Below are positions 15,600-24,169 of a stretch of DNA of 45,773 nucleotides, one piece after another. The notes under the pieces are model-generated. The model saw nothing but the letters and a program-made list of their open reading frames with translations. It did not search any database and had not been told where the DNA came from. Each line of letters starts with the position of its first letter. Within the stretch, counting starts at the first letter, position 1. The DNA lies in assembly GCA_002293425.1 (NCBI GenBank), contig DBDE01000039.1, positions 334 to 46,106 of the forward strand, in the 5' to 3' direction. Position numbers and translations under genes: made by a program. Source of the stretch: Alistipes sp. UBA940 (GTDB lineage: Bacteria > Bacteroidota > Bacteroidia > Bacteroidales > Rikenellaceae).

Positions 15600-16580
15600 T
15601 TATAAAATTCTTTTGATATTGCCACCGCTCAAAATCGCCAACCCCGGGCGTCTACCCACCTCGATCGAGCCCAGAGTGTGGTCCAATCCGAGTGCCCGCG
15701 CGCCGTTGATGGTCGCCCAACTCAGAACCTCTTCGGTCGGGATATCGGCAAATTCAGCCATCTCGGCCGCCATTGACAGAACCTCGTTTGAGGCCAAAGA
15801 GTCGGTTCCGATGGCGATGTCGAGATGGTTTTTTCGCAACAGTTCGATGGGCGGCCGCAGACCCGAAATATAGCGATTGGAGCGGGCGCACACCACCCAT
15901 GTCGGCGGCGCGACAAAGTGCTCCATAATAATATCTATATCGCGCTGGGTGATCAGGCAATTGTGTACCAGCATCACTTTTTTGTCCTTCGGCACCCGTT
16001 CGACCAAAGTTTCGGCAGGATTTTCCACCTCGTATTCGCTTTCGCGGAAATGAAGAGTGAAGAATGAAGAGTGAAGAATGGAGGCGGAAAACATCTCCGG
16101 TGTGAGGGAGTACAGCGAGTGAGGCGTGATATTGTAGGTGTCGGCGGGGATCGTCGCACTAAACCCGAACACCTCACGAAAACTGTGATAGCAAACCGAG
16201 CTGATCTTCTTCAGCTCGAAAGTCGATGTGCCGTTGCAAATGTCGGCCACTGCCTGAACTCCCTCAGCCCACATCTTATCGTTCCAAAAGCCGGCCGCTT
16301 TCGCCCCCCCCGTGCGCGGCGCACTCTTCATCGCCGCCACAAACCCCTCGAACCCAACCTCCGACGGGATCAAACCCCGAAGATGCGACAACTCCAAATG
16401 GCAGTGGGCATTGACAAGCCCGGGGATCAACGTGCCCGAATAGAACTCCACCCCGGCCTGCGAATCGAGACTGTCGAAAACCTCGATGCCCAAAATCTCC
16501 CCATCATCACCGACACTCACCACGCCCCGCTCCAAAAATCCGTTCGGAGTGAAGACCCTGTGTGCCGAAATACGTCTCAT
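15600..16580 (-). CDS. Amidohydrolase (chlorohydrolase/deaminase type) with repeat-encoded segment
   Basis: 326 residues. The metal-dependent amidohydrolase signatures are present: PGLVNAHCHLELSHLRG near residue 55, MLVHNCL near 205, an acidic site in IGTDSLASNEVL near 262 and the C-terminal GSIEVGRRPGLAIL. The closest idea is the aminofutalosine / S-adenosylhomocysteine deaminase group, but the substrate is unproven. Residues ILHSSFFTLHF, leading into RESEYEVEN, are encoded by GAAGAATGAAGAGT repeats (16049-16080). The segment coincides with the strand that normally ends in the conserved xHxxES, so repeat DNA encodes part of the core. Start overlaps the DUF4296 stop by 4 bp. Confidence 0.82.
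   Translation of the reverse strand: MRRISAHRVFTPNGFLERGVVSVGDDGEILGIEVFDSLDSQAGVEFYSGTLIPGLVNAHCHLELSHLRGLIPSEVGFEGFVAAMKSAPRTGGAKAAGFWNDKMWAEGVQAVADICNGTSTFELKKISSVCYHSFREVFGFSATIPADTYNITPHSLYSLTPEMFSASILHSSFFTLHFRESEYEVENPAETLVERVPKDKKVMLVHNCLITQRDIDIIMEHFVAPPTWVVCARSNRYISGLRPPIELLRKNHLDIAIGTDSLASNEVLSMAAEMAEFADIPTEEVLSWATINGARALGLDHTLGSIEVGRRPGLAILSGGNIKRIL
16049..16080. repeat. GAAGAATGAAGAGT repeat tract inside the amidohydrolase gene
   Basis: Two and a half units of GAAGAGTGAAGAAT in a row, the same unit as the intergenic elements at 19916, 22529 and 27999. It is a single arm without a partner and is translated in frame. Confidence 0.7.
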
Positions 16581-17473
16581 CGGTGCAAATAGCGGTACAC
16601 AAAATAGTCATACAACTCGCCGTACAACGAATCCAGCGCAGCGGCTTCGGGCAAATAGTGGGTGACGCGCAACGAGTCGATCCTCATCGAGGGACGCGAA
16701 ATATCCCTGTTCGGATAGCCGTTCAGGTCGACCACCAAAGTGCGCGCCGAAGTGTCGACCTCGATGGATTGGTTGGCGTGCCCGCGTCCCGAGCGGCCCA
16801 GGCGATAGGCTGTGTTGTTCATCCGGCGACCGTTCGCGTCCAGCAGATGGATGTCGGTCCGCAGAATGGCATTCTTGTCGATAGTGTCGACCAAATAGCC
16901 GAACTCTACCCGATAACTGCCCGCCTCGGCCGGCAACCGGAACGTCAACCGCGCCGTATCCGCCACACGCCTCACCACTATCGAATCGAGAAAAAACACC
17001 TCCTTGCGAAACCGCCGTCCCGCCATATTGCGCACCGTATCCTGAGTCGCCAGCGCGCGCACGTAAACTGCTCCATCCTCCCTGAGCATCTCCATAGCAG
17101 GTGCAACAACATCGGCCGAAATGCTCGCACTCTTCCGCTTTGCAAAGTCGCCCAAGGTGTACTGAATATCCTCGCTGGTGTAGCCGTGCTCCTTGAAGAT
17201 AGGTTCGTAAACGCTCAACGAATCGAGCCGAAAGTGGTGGCTCTCCAAATAGGAGTTGGTCAGATAGATGTCGCGAAAAATCTCCGCCAGTTCGTCATCC
17301 GGCACAATCTTCGGACCGACGCAAGATGAAGTGAAAAACGAAAAACTAAAAACTAAAAGATAAAATAAATTTGAGAATTTGAAAATGAGATAATGAGATA
17401 ATGACTTATCGTGCGGCGTATGCCGCAGGCTCTTTTTGCGTAGCTTTTGCGTTATTTGTTTTGCGTAGCCCAT
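16577..17473 (-). CDS. DUF4296 lipoprotein
   Basis: 298 residues from the only ATG, at 17473. The mature part, from about Cys51 (FSFSFFTSSC), carries the DUF4296 block VPDDELAEIFRDIYLTNSYLESH and, typical for it, HGYTSEDIQYTLGDFAKRKSA. The C-terminal half (about 150-290) looks like a beta-sandwich but I do not recognise it. The first 50 residues, including the start codon and the hydrophobic core, are encoded by a repeat element (17340-17506). This gives an unusually long n-region of about 28 residues. No other ATG could replace it, although a non-ATG start is possible. Confidence 0.8.
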   Translation of the reverse strand: MGYAKQITQKLRKKSLRHTPHDKSLSHYLIFKFSNLFYLLVFSFSFFTSSCVGPKIVPDDELAEIFRDIYLTNSYLESHHFRLDSLSVYEPIFKEHGYTSEDIQYTLGDFAKRKSASISADVVAPAMEMLREDGAVYVRALATQDTVRNMAGRRFRKEVFFLDSIVVRRVADTARLTFRLPAEAGSYRVEFGYLVDTIDKNAILRTDIHLLDANGRRMNNTAYRLGRSGRGHANQSIEVDTSARTLVVDLNGYPNRDISRPSMRIDSLRVTHYLPEAAALDSLYGELYDYFVYRYLHR

Positions 17474-17506
17474 TATCTAATCACCTAATTATCAAATTAC
17501 CTAATT
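17370..17506. repeat. Tandem-arm palindromic element between permease and DUF4296 genes
   Basis: Left arm of AATGAGAT units, core TGCGGCGTATGCCGCA (17412-17427) with CTTTTTGCGTAGC and GCGTAGCCC, right arm of CTAATTATCA / CTAATTACC units. An AAAACTAAAAACTAAAA tract adjoins on the left (17341-17360). The element carries the stop of the permease (17497-17499) and the ATG of the DUF4296 gene (17471-17473). Confidence 0.75.
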
Positions 17507-18675
17507 GAAAACCGGACCGTAAATATACTCATTAAATATATCACCGCAATGAAGGCAACGCAAATCGCCCCCAGATCGGCCCACTGCATCGACACCGGAT
17601 AGCTGTCGATCAAAAACGTGCCCCCGGGCATCGGCACCACGCCCCAAATCTGCTGCACCGCGCAAACCGCAACCCCCAACACCAACCCGCTAACAGCCCC
17701 GATCATCCCTATCATAACCCCCTGGCCGACAAACACCCGCCGAACAAATCCCGCGCTCGCCCCCATCGCCCGAAGCAACGCAATCCCCTGCCGCTTATCG
17801 AGTATCAACATCACCAACGACCCGACAATGGAGAACGAAGCGATAATCAAAACCGCCAACGAGATGAAAAACACCACCCACTTCTCCATCGCCATCACCC
17901 GATACATCCCCGGCCGCTGTCCGGCACGCGTCAACACCTCGAAATCATCCCCGACAATAGCCGACAACACCTCCCGCGACCCACCCCCGACCATCACCCC
18001 CGAAGCGCGATCGCGATAATCGAACAACCCCCGCGCAAACTCCAATGGAACGAAAACATAAGTCCCGTCGGTGTCGGCATCCATCGAAAAAATAGCCGTG
18101 ACAGGTGCCTGAGCAGTGGAAAAAGCGCCCACAGGCAGCAACGCCGAAAAGCTTCCCCTCCGCGCCGCAAAAAATCGGGGCTGTTCCGAAAAGCCCAGCC
18201 GCAAACCCAGCTCATAGGCCACCCCCTGTCCCATCACCACCCCCGAGCCATCTCGCCAAGGTAGCTCGGGACTACTCTCCGTCGAAAAGGTCATCTCCTC
18301 GACAGGCACCACGGTCTCGTAATTATCATCCACACCCCTCACCGTCGCCATCACCTGCCGCCCGCGATACTCCACCAACGCCTGCTCCTCCAAAATGACA
18401 GAGAAAGGAGCCACACGCCCCAAAGCCTCCAAATCGAGATCGGAAACATCAAAAACCTTACCCGAAACGGGACGGATCAAATAGTCGGCATCGAAATCGG
18501 CATACATTCGGCGAATGAGCGAATCGAAACCGCTGAAAACACTCACCAAAACAACCATCGCCGCCACCGGAATCCCCACCGCAAACATACTCACGCGGCT
18601 AACGATATTGATCACCGAGTGGGATTTGGGCGAAAAGAGAAACCTTTTCGCGATGAAGCTATTTAAGGAGATCAT
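17497..18675 (-). CDS. ABC transporter permease, LolC/LolE-FtsX type
   Basis: 392 residues from the ATG at 18675 (MISLNSFIAKRFLFS). One N-terminal helix (about 27-52), a large periplasmic MacB/LolE-type domain, and three C-terminal helices (about 262-385) with LDKRQGIALLRAMGAS, the loop that couples to the ATPase. The ATPase is not in the window. In this phylum such stand-alone genes are thought to serve in lipoprotein release. The start overlaps rbfA by 17 bp. The last four residues and the stop are encoded by the repeat element. Confidence 0.86.
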   Translation of the reverse strand: MISLNSFIAKRFLFSPKSHSVINIVSRVSMFAVGIPVAAMVVLVSVFSGFDSLIRRMYADFDADYLIRPVSGKVFDVSDLDLEALGRVAPFSVILEEQALVEYRGRQVMATVRGVDDNYETVVPVEEMTFSTESSPELPWRDGSGVVMGQGVAYELGLRLGFSEQPRFFAARRGSFSALLPVGAFSTAQAPVTAIFSMDADTDGTYVFVPLEFARGLFDYRDRASGVMVGGGSREVLSAIVGDDFEVLTRAGQRPGMYRVMAMEKWVVFFISLAVLIIASFSIVGSLVMLILDKRQGIALLRAMGASAGFVRRVFVGQGVMIGMIGAVSGLVLGVAVCAVQQIWGVVPMPGGTFLIDSYPVSMQWADLGAICVAFIAVIYLMSIFTVRFSIR

Positions 18676-18994
18676 CAATCTTTTGAATCTGTTCGGCCGT
18701 CTCGTCCAACACAAAAGTCAACTCGGGAATGATGCGCAACTGGTTCCTCATCCTGCGGCCCAACGTTCCGCGAATCTGGCGAATATTGTCGTTCAGAGCA
18801 GCCATAATCTCTTCCGCTCTGGCGAACGGGAACACACTGAAATAGACCCTGGCATACCCCAGGTCGGGACTCACCCTCACCTCGGTCACAGTGACCACCG
18901 TCCCCCGAACCAAATGCCGGAACTCGCCGAGCAACATCTCGCCCAGGTCTTTACGGATATGGGTACCTATCTTTATAAGCCTGCTATTATCCAT
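18659..18994 (-). CDS. rbfA: 30S ribosome-binding factor A
   Basis: 111 residues from the ATG at 18994 (MDNSRLIKIGTHIRKDLGEML); an in-frame ATG eight codons upstream at 19018 falls on the edge of a palindromic element. The KH-like core VTVTEVRVSPDLGYARVYFSVF and the helix LGRRMRNQLRIIPELTFVLDET are the family hallmarks. RbfA helps maturation of the 16S rRNA 5' end. Confidence 0.92.
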   Translation of the reverse strand: MDNSRLIKIGTHIRKDLGEMLLGEFRHLVRGTVVTVTEVRVSPDLGYARVYFSVFPFARAEEIMAALNDNIRQIRGTLGRRMRNQLRIIPELTFVLDETAEQIQKIDDLLK

Positions 18995-19015
18995 AACTGT
19001 TTCCGTGATCGTGGG

Positions 19016-19118
19016 CATCTTTTGCGCTTCCTCGGTTTTCGGTTGGTCACGTACATCAAAGTACGCTCCCTCCCTCGCCCCTTCGGTCAGCGCAAAATCT
19101 GCACCACGCTGACGAAAA
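19016..19118. repeat. Family-2 palindromic element, copy B
   Basis: Outer inverted repeat TTTTGCGC (19019-19026 region) and GCGCAAAA (19090-19097 region), inner GTAC hairpin around ATCAAA, and CTCCCTCCCTCG. Nearly the same block order as 14312-14415, including the trailing CTGACGAAAA. It fills the gap between rbfA and the outer-membrane protein gene. Confidence 0.7.
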
Positions 19119-19140
19119 CATAAAAACACACACGGATTGT

Positions 19141-20013
19141 TTAAAATTGAAGTTTTATATTCCGAAAATCGCTCTCGCTCGGCGGAGGCGGCGGACGACG
19201 ACGCAACGGCGGGGCCTTGATGCCCCCCTTGCCCAGCCGGAAATAGACCCCCACGGTGATGTAAACATTGTCCAGCTCCGACCTGATCGACCCCATCTCG
19301 TTGAAGATATATTTGGTCTTGGTGCGCAAAATGTCGGCCATACCATAATAGTACCGCCCCTCGGCAAAAATCTCCATCCGCCCGACCAACACCCCCACTC
19401 CGAAGCCGCCCAGCCAGCCATAGTTCCACCGATTGTCCCTCGCCGTCTGCATAACATAAGGAGTGGTGACGCTGCTCACCATCGCCCCGTCCTCCCACAC
19501 CTCTTCGGTGAAGGTGTTGCCCCCACCGTCCAGATTGTAACTCAACGTCAGCCCCGCATTGATGAACACCCTCACCCGCCGCTTGGCAAAGTAAAGGTGG
19601 GGCTGCCAAATAATGGGAAGAGTGATGGAATTGACCCTCCGCGTCTCCACCCTGAAATCGGTGTCCTTGCCACGTATGCCGTCATAAACGAACGAATAGC
19701 CGCGCTGTTGAAATTCGAGCTCGGCACCCACGCCGCCCAACACCTGCTGGGGGCCATAGTACTTCCACATTATTCCGAAGGTGCTCTTCCCCCACCCGAT
19801 CTCGGTGTCGATGCTGTGGCCGGTGGTGCTCGTGGCCATCTTATACTTGGGATAGAACCGTCCCGTCGCACCGCCCCAACCGCCCTTCACGCCGACATAA
19901 TGTTGCGCCTGGACAAATGAAGAGTGAAGAATGAAGAGTGAAAAAAGAACCGCCACACGCAAAAAATGCCGTGTGGAAAATTCGTAAGTCGTCATTCGTA
20001 ATTCGTAATTCAT
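19141..20013 (-). CDS. Outer-membrane beta-barrel protein (OMP_b-brl / PorT-like)
   Basis: 290 residues. The signal sequence (VAVLFSLFILHSSFVQAQ, cleavage after AQA-like site near residue 36) and the preceding n-region MNYELRMTTYEF are encoded by the repeat element 19916-20012. The mature part alternates aromatic strands with turns (VGVKGGWGG, FGIMWKYYG, GGVGAELEFQQRGYSF, SITLPIIWQPHLYF, YNLDGGG), as in the small barrels of PF13568. A C-terminal tail is rich in R and P (PPLRRRPPPPPSES). It ends in a short strand. The start could also be the ATG at 19995. Confidence 0.83.
   Translation of the reverse strand: MNYELRMTTYEFSTRHFLRVAVLFSLFILHSSFVQAQHYVGVKGGWGGATGRFYPKYKMATSTTGHSIDTEIGWGKSTFGIMWKYYGPQQVLGGVGAELEFQQRGYSFVYDGIRGKDTDFRVETRRVNSITLPIIWQPHLYFAKRRVRVFINAGLTLSYNLDGGGNTFTEEVWEDGAMVSSVTTPYVMQTARDNRWNYGWLGGFGVGVLVGRMEIFAEGRYYYGMADILRTKTKYIFNEMGSIRSELDNVYITVGVYFRLGKGGIKAPPLRRRPPPPPSESDFRNIKLQF
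19916..20012. repeat. Tandem-arm palindromic element encoding the barrel protein's signal peptide
   Basis: Left arm of GAAGAGTGAAGAAT units, a core with CCACACG...CGTGTGG, right arm of ATTCGTA units. It lies wholly within the first 33 codons of the minus-strand gene. Confidence 0.75.
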
Positions 20014-20014
20014 T

Positions 20015-22069
20015 CTATCTCGCTGTCGATTGCACGCGGTCTCTCATTCCGCCCATTGCGCTGCCAATGCCCATTGAGCCGTCGCCACCCGTGTCGTCGC
20101 CGTTGCGTCGGCGTTCCTGTTCCTGCCTGGCGCGCTCTTCGAGGAGCTTCGACACGCGAATATCCTCTGCCCGTCGCAAAGCAGCGCGAATATTATCCAT
20201 CGACACAGGCGCAAATATCTCGCCCATATTGAGCGTCACCGCCACCTCCCAATTGGCCCGCGTCGGAACCACCGCATCGCCCCCACCACCGACATACATC
20301 TCCGTCCGCTCGGGCTGCCGACGCTCGACAAGGTTGCCGCTGTCCCACCGGCCGTTGCCGTTCAAATCTTCCACTATGCGGATAGTCACGTCGCCTTCCG
20401 GCACGTAATCGACGAGGTAGCTACCCGGAACGACATTTTTCAGCCGCTCGATCATCTTGCCCGAACCGTCCGAAATGGTGACTATATAGTTCTCGTTGCT
20501 CGCGCCGCGACCCGAGACGCTCATCGCCAAAGTCGCGAAATCGCTCCGCGGCACTATCGAGAAGTCGGCACCCAGCGAGTCGTTCCTCTCGCCCGCAACG
20601 TTGACAAACGCACCCTGCGGAACCACAAGCCGATATTTTCGCTCCTCGTCCCAATCGGCCGTCACCACCCATCGCCGAATGTTCATCGTGTCGCGAACGA
20701 CGCGGAACGGAGCCGCCACACGCTCGCCCTCGCCCTTCAACGGAACCGAAGTGAGCGAAATCCCCAAACTGTCCAACTCCACCAGCGGCAGTCCGAACTC
20801 GATGGGGATGTTCTTCTTGGGGTTCACCTGGCTCGAAGCGTCCACCTTGAAGCGGAACGGGTTGGGCTTTTCGGGCCCGACATACTCTTCGCCCCGCTCC
20901 AATGCACGTTCCCTCTCCCGCTCCTCGCGTTCCCGTTCTCGCTCCTGTTCGCGCGTTTCGACGAGGCGCCACACCAGCGCGAGATTCTTGCCCTCGGGAC
21001 GCAACTCGCCCAAAGAGTCGGTACGCAGATAAGATATTCTCCCCCGAATGGTGTCGCGCAACTGTTCGGGCGGAACGTTGAACCACAACGCCATAGTGTC
21101 CCTGTCTGCGGTCAAATACTCACGTATAACCTGCCCGGGCTCGATGCCCTCGAACGTCAATGTGTCTATCTGCGGCCACGGAGCCGAAAAGCGCAACTCC
21201 GCCCTGTGTCTCTCCGTGCGCTCGCTCGCCGCAAGGTTCTGGCGCGGCCTGGGGGTTTCGCTGAAAAGACGGATGTAGGTCTGCGGCTCGGCGGTCGGAT
21301 AGTGTCGGTACTCGTCCAGCCAGATAGAGATGGGTTCCAACGTGGCGGGATTGATGATCTCGTCCAAAAAACCGACCTTATCCACGCCCGGCTCATAAGT
21401 GAAGTTACTATTGTTATCCTCGAAAGCGTAGACCCGATAATCTATATCCTTCAAATTCTGGGCAATGAAAATCCCGTTGCCCTGTCCCCGTCCCACCACC
21501 TGGGGCTTGGCGTTGAAAAGCAACGAATCGCCGCCGTGGACATTCAAGCTGTCCACCCGCGCATCGTAAAAAAATATCATCGCCCTGCTGATGCTGTCGC
21601 CCCGAGCGGCATCGGCGGTATAGCCCGTCGTCAGCATCGAGTCGAGCGCGGGACCGGTCGAAAAAACATACCTAAAGCCCGACAGCGGATTGCCCTCGTT
21701 CAAATCGACAATGGAGTTGCCGAAGTTGAGCGAATAGGTCTGGTCGGCCACAAGCGTGTCCTTAATATCTATGCGCACCCCCTTATCGCGAATAGTGAGG
21801 GTGGGCTTGGTCTTCATCAACGGCGAAGTGAAAAACTCCTTGCCCTGATCTTTCAGCTGAACATACTCGTTAAATTCGATGAAAATCCGCTTCTGGTCGA
21901 AATGCCTCTGCCCATTCTCCGGCGTGGCACTCACGGCCATCGGAGGCAACGAATCGACCGGCCCGCCCTGAGGAGTGAGGCGGTTGGCACAAAATGAAAA
22001 TATGAAAACATTAAAACATGAAAATATGAAAGCGCAACATACGTTGCGCAAGAAAATCCATTTTTTCAT
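20015..22069 (-). CDS. Ig-like (Big_5 / SbsA-type) domain lipoprotein
   Basis: 684 residues from the ATG at 22069 (MKKWIFLRN); ATGs at 22084 and 22117 are alternatives. The signal peptide ends at FIFSFC, followed by ANRLTPQGGPVDSLPP, a conserved start of this Bacteroidota lipoprotein family. Next comes an Ig-like domain (SATPENGQRHFDQKRIFIEFNEYVQL) that resembles Big_5. A charged segment of E and R (about residue 370-400) separates it from beta-rich C-terminal parts. A DLNGNGRWDSG block near residue 590 looks like a calcium-binding repeat. Surface or periplasmic anchor; function unknown. The signal is encoded by a repeat element. Confidence 0.8.
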   Translation of the reverse strand: MKKWIFLRNVCCAFIFSCFNVFIFSFCANRLTPQGGPVDSLPPMAVSATPENGQRHFDQKRIFIEFNEYVQLKDQGKEFFTSPLMKTKPTLTIRDKGVRIDIKDTLVADQTYSLNFGNSIVDLNEGNPLSGFRYVFSTGPALDSMLTTGYTADAARGDSISRAMIFFYDARVDSLNVHGGDSLLFNAKPQVVGRGQGNGIFIAQNLKDIDYRVYAFEDNNSNFTYEPGVDKVGFLDEIINPATLEPISIWLDEYRHYPTAEPQTYIRLFSETPRPRQNLAASERTERHRAELRFSAPWPQIDTLTFEGIEPGQVIREYLTADRDTMALWFNVPPEQLRDTIRGRISYLRTDSLGELRPEGKNLALVWRLVETREQEREREREERERERALERGEEYVGPEKPNPFRFKVDASSQVNPKKNIPIEFGLPLVELDSLGISLTSVPLKGEGERVAAPFRVVRDTMNIRRWVVTADWDEERKYRLVVPQGAFVNVAGERNDSLGADFSIVPRSDFATLAMSVSGRGASNENYIVTISDGSGKMIERLKNVVPGSYLVDYVPEGDVTIRIVEDLNGNGRWDSGNLVERRQPERTEMYVGGGGDAVVPTRANWEVAVTLNMGEIFAPVSMDNIRAALRRAEDIRVSKLLEERARQEQERRRNGDDTGGDGSMGIGSAMGGMRDRVQSTAR

Positions 22070-22098
22070 TTTTTCATATTTCATTTTTTCATCTTTCA
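21991..22098. repeat. Tandem-arm palindromic element at the Ig-like lipoprotein start
   Basis: Left arm of AAAATGAA / AAAACATT units, core GCGCAAC-ATAC-GTTGCGC, right arm of TTTTTTCAT units. On the minus strand it supplies the candidate start codons and most of the signal peptide. Confidence 0.75.
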
Positions 22099-22613
22099 AC
22101 AGTCCACTCCAACTCATTATACGGTGTGGGTTTTTCTTGCCTGAAACGTGCGGTCAGGTAGAGCCGTGCAAGCGGAATATCGTACTCCACACCTCGGTGG
22201 GCCCACATTCCGCTGGACGGATCGACCACAACCAACACAACGGGCGACCGACTGACCACCAACGAAATATCCTCGCTCTCCACCTGCTCGCCCACCAGAT
22301 TGAACGAGCGCACCTCCCCCGTTCGGGAGTTGGTCACGATGCCCGCCTCGGCATCGGCACGGCTATCGGGCCGCCACAACTTAATATCGCTGACATTCCC
22401 CTCTACATAGAACGCATAAACCCGCGCCCCATAAGCGGGAGTGTCTGGATCGCTGCCGTCGGTCACCATCAACCGCGGCCGAACCACAATCTCGCACTCG
22501 GGACTTACCTTCGTGCACGAAGGAGCGAGGAATGAACAATGAAGAATGAAGAATGAGGCCACGCAGAAGTTACGCAACACTTTCGTCGAAAAAAATCTTT
22601 CTTCATTCTTCAT
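22089..22613 (-). CDS. Lipoprotein of unknown family
   Basis: 174 residues. The N-terminus MKNEERFFSTKVLRNFCVASFFILHCSFLAPSC has a lipobox-like end (LAPSC, Cys33), and is encoded largely by a repeat element. The mature part begins TKVSPECEIVVRPRLMV and alternates short hydrophobic strands, so it is probably one or two beta-sandwich domains. I do not recognise the family. It lies between folK (17 bp upstream) and the Ig-like lipoprotein (about 20 bp downstream), so the three form one transcript. Confidence 0.7.
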   Translation of the reverse strand: MKNEERFFSTKVLRNFCVASFFILHCSFLAPSCTKVSPECEIVVRPRLMVTDGSDPDTPAYGARVYAFYVEGNVSDIKLWRPDSRADAEAGIVTNSRTGEVRSFNLVGEQVESEDISLVVSRSPVVLVVVDPSSGMWAHRGVEYDIPLARLYLTARFRQEKPTPYNELEWTVER

Positions 22614-22638
22614 TCTTCACTCTTCACTCTTCACTCTA
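22529..22638. repeat. Tandem-arm palindromic element between folK and a lipoprotein gene
   Basis: Left arm GAATGAACAATGAAGAATGA, core with CACGCAGAAGTTACGCAACAC, right arm of TTCATTCTTCACTC units. It carries the folK stop (22631-22633) and the lipoprotein's start and signal codons. Confidence 0.78.
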
Positions 22639-23134
22639 TCTCCCCTCTCTCTCCCTCTATCTCGTTCCACAGTTCACCGACAGTTTGGTGGAGCACCGGA
22701 TGGATCTTGCTCCCCGCCACCTCGTTGAGCGGCTCCAACACAAAATCCCTTTCGTGCAGCAACGGATGGGGAATCTTCAAATCGGGCTCATCCACAACCA
22801 CGTCGTCGTAAAACAAAATATCGACGTCGATCACCCGCGACGAATAGGGCTGTCCGGTATGCGACTTTTCGATATTTTCGGCCTCCCTGTCCCTGCCCAA
22901 CTGAGCCTCGATGCTCTGAACCTCCCGCAAAATCTCCCTCGGCGTCAAATCGGTGTCGGCAATCAGCACCTGATTGGAGAACGGTTCGCCCTCGAAGCCC
23001 CACGCGCTGGTTTTATAGCGGTGCGAACAGCGCATCACCGGCCCGATCCGGTCGTTGATCATAGCCTGGGCCTTATGCAACGTCGTCTTGACATCGCCCT
23101 CGTTGCCACCTGTGATTAAAATTACTCTGGACAT
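22631..23134 (-). CDS. folK: 6-hydroxymethyl-7,8-dihydropterin pyrophosphokinase (HPPK)
   Basis: 167 residues. Conserved blocks are GGNEGD (usually GSNLGD) at the start, SAWGFEGEPFSNQV, the catalytic loop region IEAQLGRDREAENIEKSHTGQPYSSRVIDVDILFYDD, and IPHPLLHERDFVLEPL. It pyrophosphorylates hydroxymethyl-dihydropterin in folate synthesis. The last few residues (EGERGEIE) and the stop are encoded by the edge of the repeat element. Confidence 0.93.
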   Translation of the reverse strand: MSRVILITGGNEGDVKTTLHKAQAMINDRIGPVMRCSHRYKTSAWGFEGEPFSNQVLIADTDLTPREILREVQSIEAQLGRDREAENIEKSHTGQPYSSRVIDVDILFYDDVVVDEPDLKIPHPLLHERDFVLEPLNEVAGSKIHPVLHQTVGELWNEIEGERGEIE

Positions 23135-23137
23135 ATA

Positions 23138-24169
23138 TTATTTTTTAACAATCATCTTACTCACCGCCAGCGCAAAATGGGTGAACACAATCGTTGCATT
23201 CCCATTCTGGCGCAACTGAGAAATCGCAGTCTCGATCTCGGCGACCATCGGCTCGATATTCTCCGAGTCGATATAGGGCGCAAACTTATGACAAAACTCC
23301 AACTCCGCGCCCCAAAGATAAGCAATATTTTCGAGCCCCGCGCCTATCATAAAACTTGCACGGACCAGACGCACGAAATTTTCCAACATTCGCTTCTGCC
23401 GCTCACGTCCCAAACGCGCCGCATTTTCCGCCCATTTCACCAGCTCCAAATGCTTGTCGTTGTAGCTCAGTCGCATCAGATCGGTGAAAAATTCGAAATC
23501 TTCGTCGTCCACACCCACCATAGCCCCACTTGCCGGAACCACCGTCTCCTGCACCCGCGACAAAATGGTGGGCAACAGCAACCGCGGCTGGGCGGAGACC
23601 AAAACAAAGAGTGTCCTCTCCCACGGCTCCTCCAAAATTTTGAGCAACGTGTTGGCCGCCTCGGAGTTCATCCGCTCCGGAAGCCAAACGACGACCGCCT
23701 TATAGCCCCCCTCGAAGCTCTTGAAGCTCAGTTTACGGATTATCTCGTCGGCCTCCTTCTTCGAGATCAGCCCTTGCAGGTTGTCCAACCCGAGGGTGTC
23801 GTACCAGTTTTGTTCGGTGAATTTACCTCCCGTGCGCATAAAAATCTCGCGCCACTCCTTGATGAAACTGTCGCTGGTGATGGTCTCGCCGCTCTTTTTG
23901 CCCTGTTTGTTGACCGGCATCACGAAGTGGAGATCGGGGTGGGCAAGTTGTGAGATTTTCACGCAATTGGGACACACTCCGCACGAGTCGCCGTTGTGGC
24001 GGTCCGAGCAGAACAGGTATTGGATGTAGGCGATGGCCAGGGCGAGAGCGTCGCTTGCTCCTTCGCCGGCGGCACTGAACAGTTGGGCGTGGCTCACCCG
24101 CCCGGCGTCGATGGTTCCCCCCAGCCGCCCCTTCAACTCGTCGTGACCCTGTATGTCGGTGAATTTCAT
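23138..24169 (-). CDS. holB: DNA polymerase III delta' subunit
   Basis: 343 residues. AAA+ fold of the clamp loader with a zinc knuckle (CSDRHNGDSCGVCPNC, about residues 54-69) and the SRC-equivalent region LSRVQETVV after NTLLKILEEP. The P-loop is degenerate (SAAGEGASDALAL), as expected for delta' rather than DnaX. Its ATG overlaps the stop of the upstream restriction-modification methyltransferase by 4 bp (ATGA), so an essential gene is translationally coupled to a mobile one. Confidence 0.92.
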   Translation of the reverse strand: MKFTDIQGHDELKGRLGGTIDAGRVSHAQLFSAAGEGASDALALAIAYIQYLFCSDRHNGDSCGVCPNCVKISQLAHPDLHFVMPVNKQGKKSGETITSDSFIKEWREIFMRTGGKFTEQNWYDTLGLDNLQGLISKKEADEIIRKLSFKSFEGGYKAVVVWLPERMNSEAANTLLKILEEPWERTLFVLVSAQPRLLLPTILSRVQETVVPASGAMVGVDDEDFEFFTDLMRLSYNDKHLELVKWAENAARLGRERQKRMLENFVRLVRASFMIGAGLENIAYLWGAELEFCHKFAPYIDSENIEPMVAEIETAISQLRQNGNATIVFTHFALAVSKMIVKK

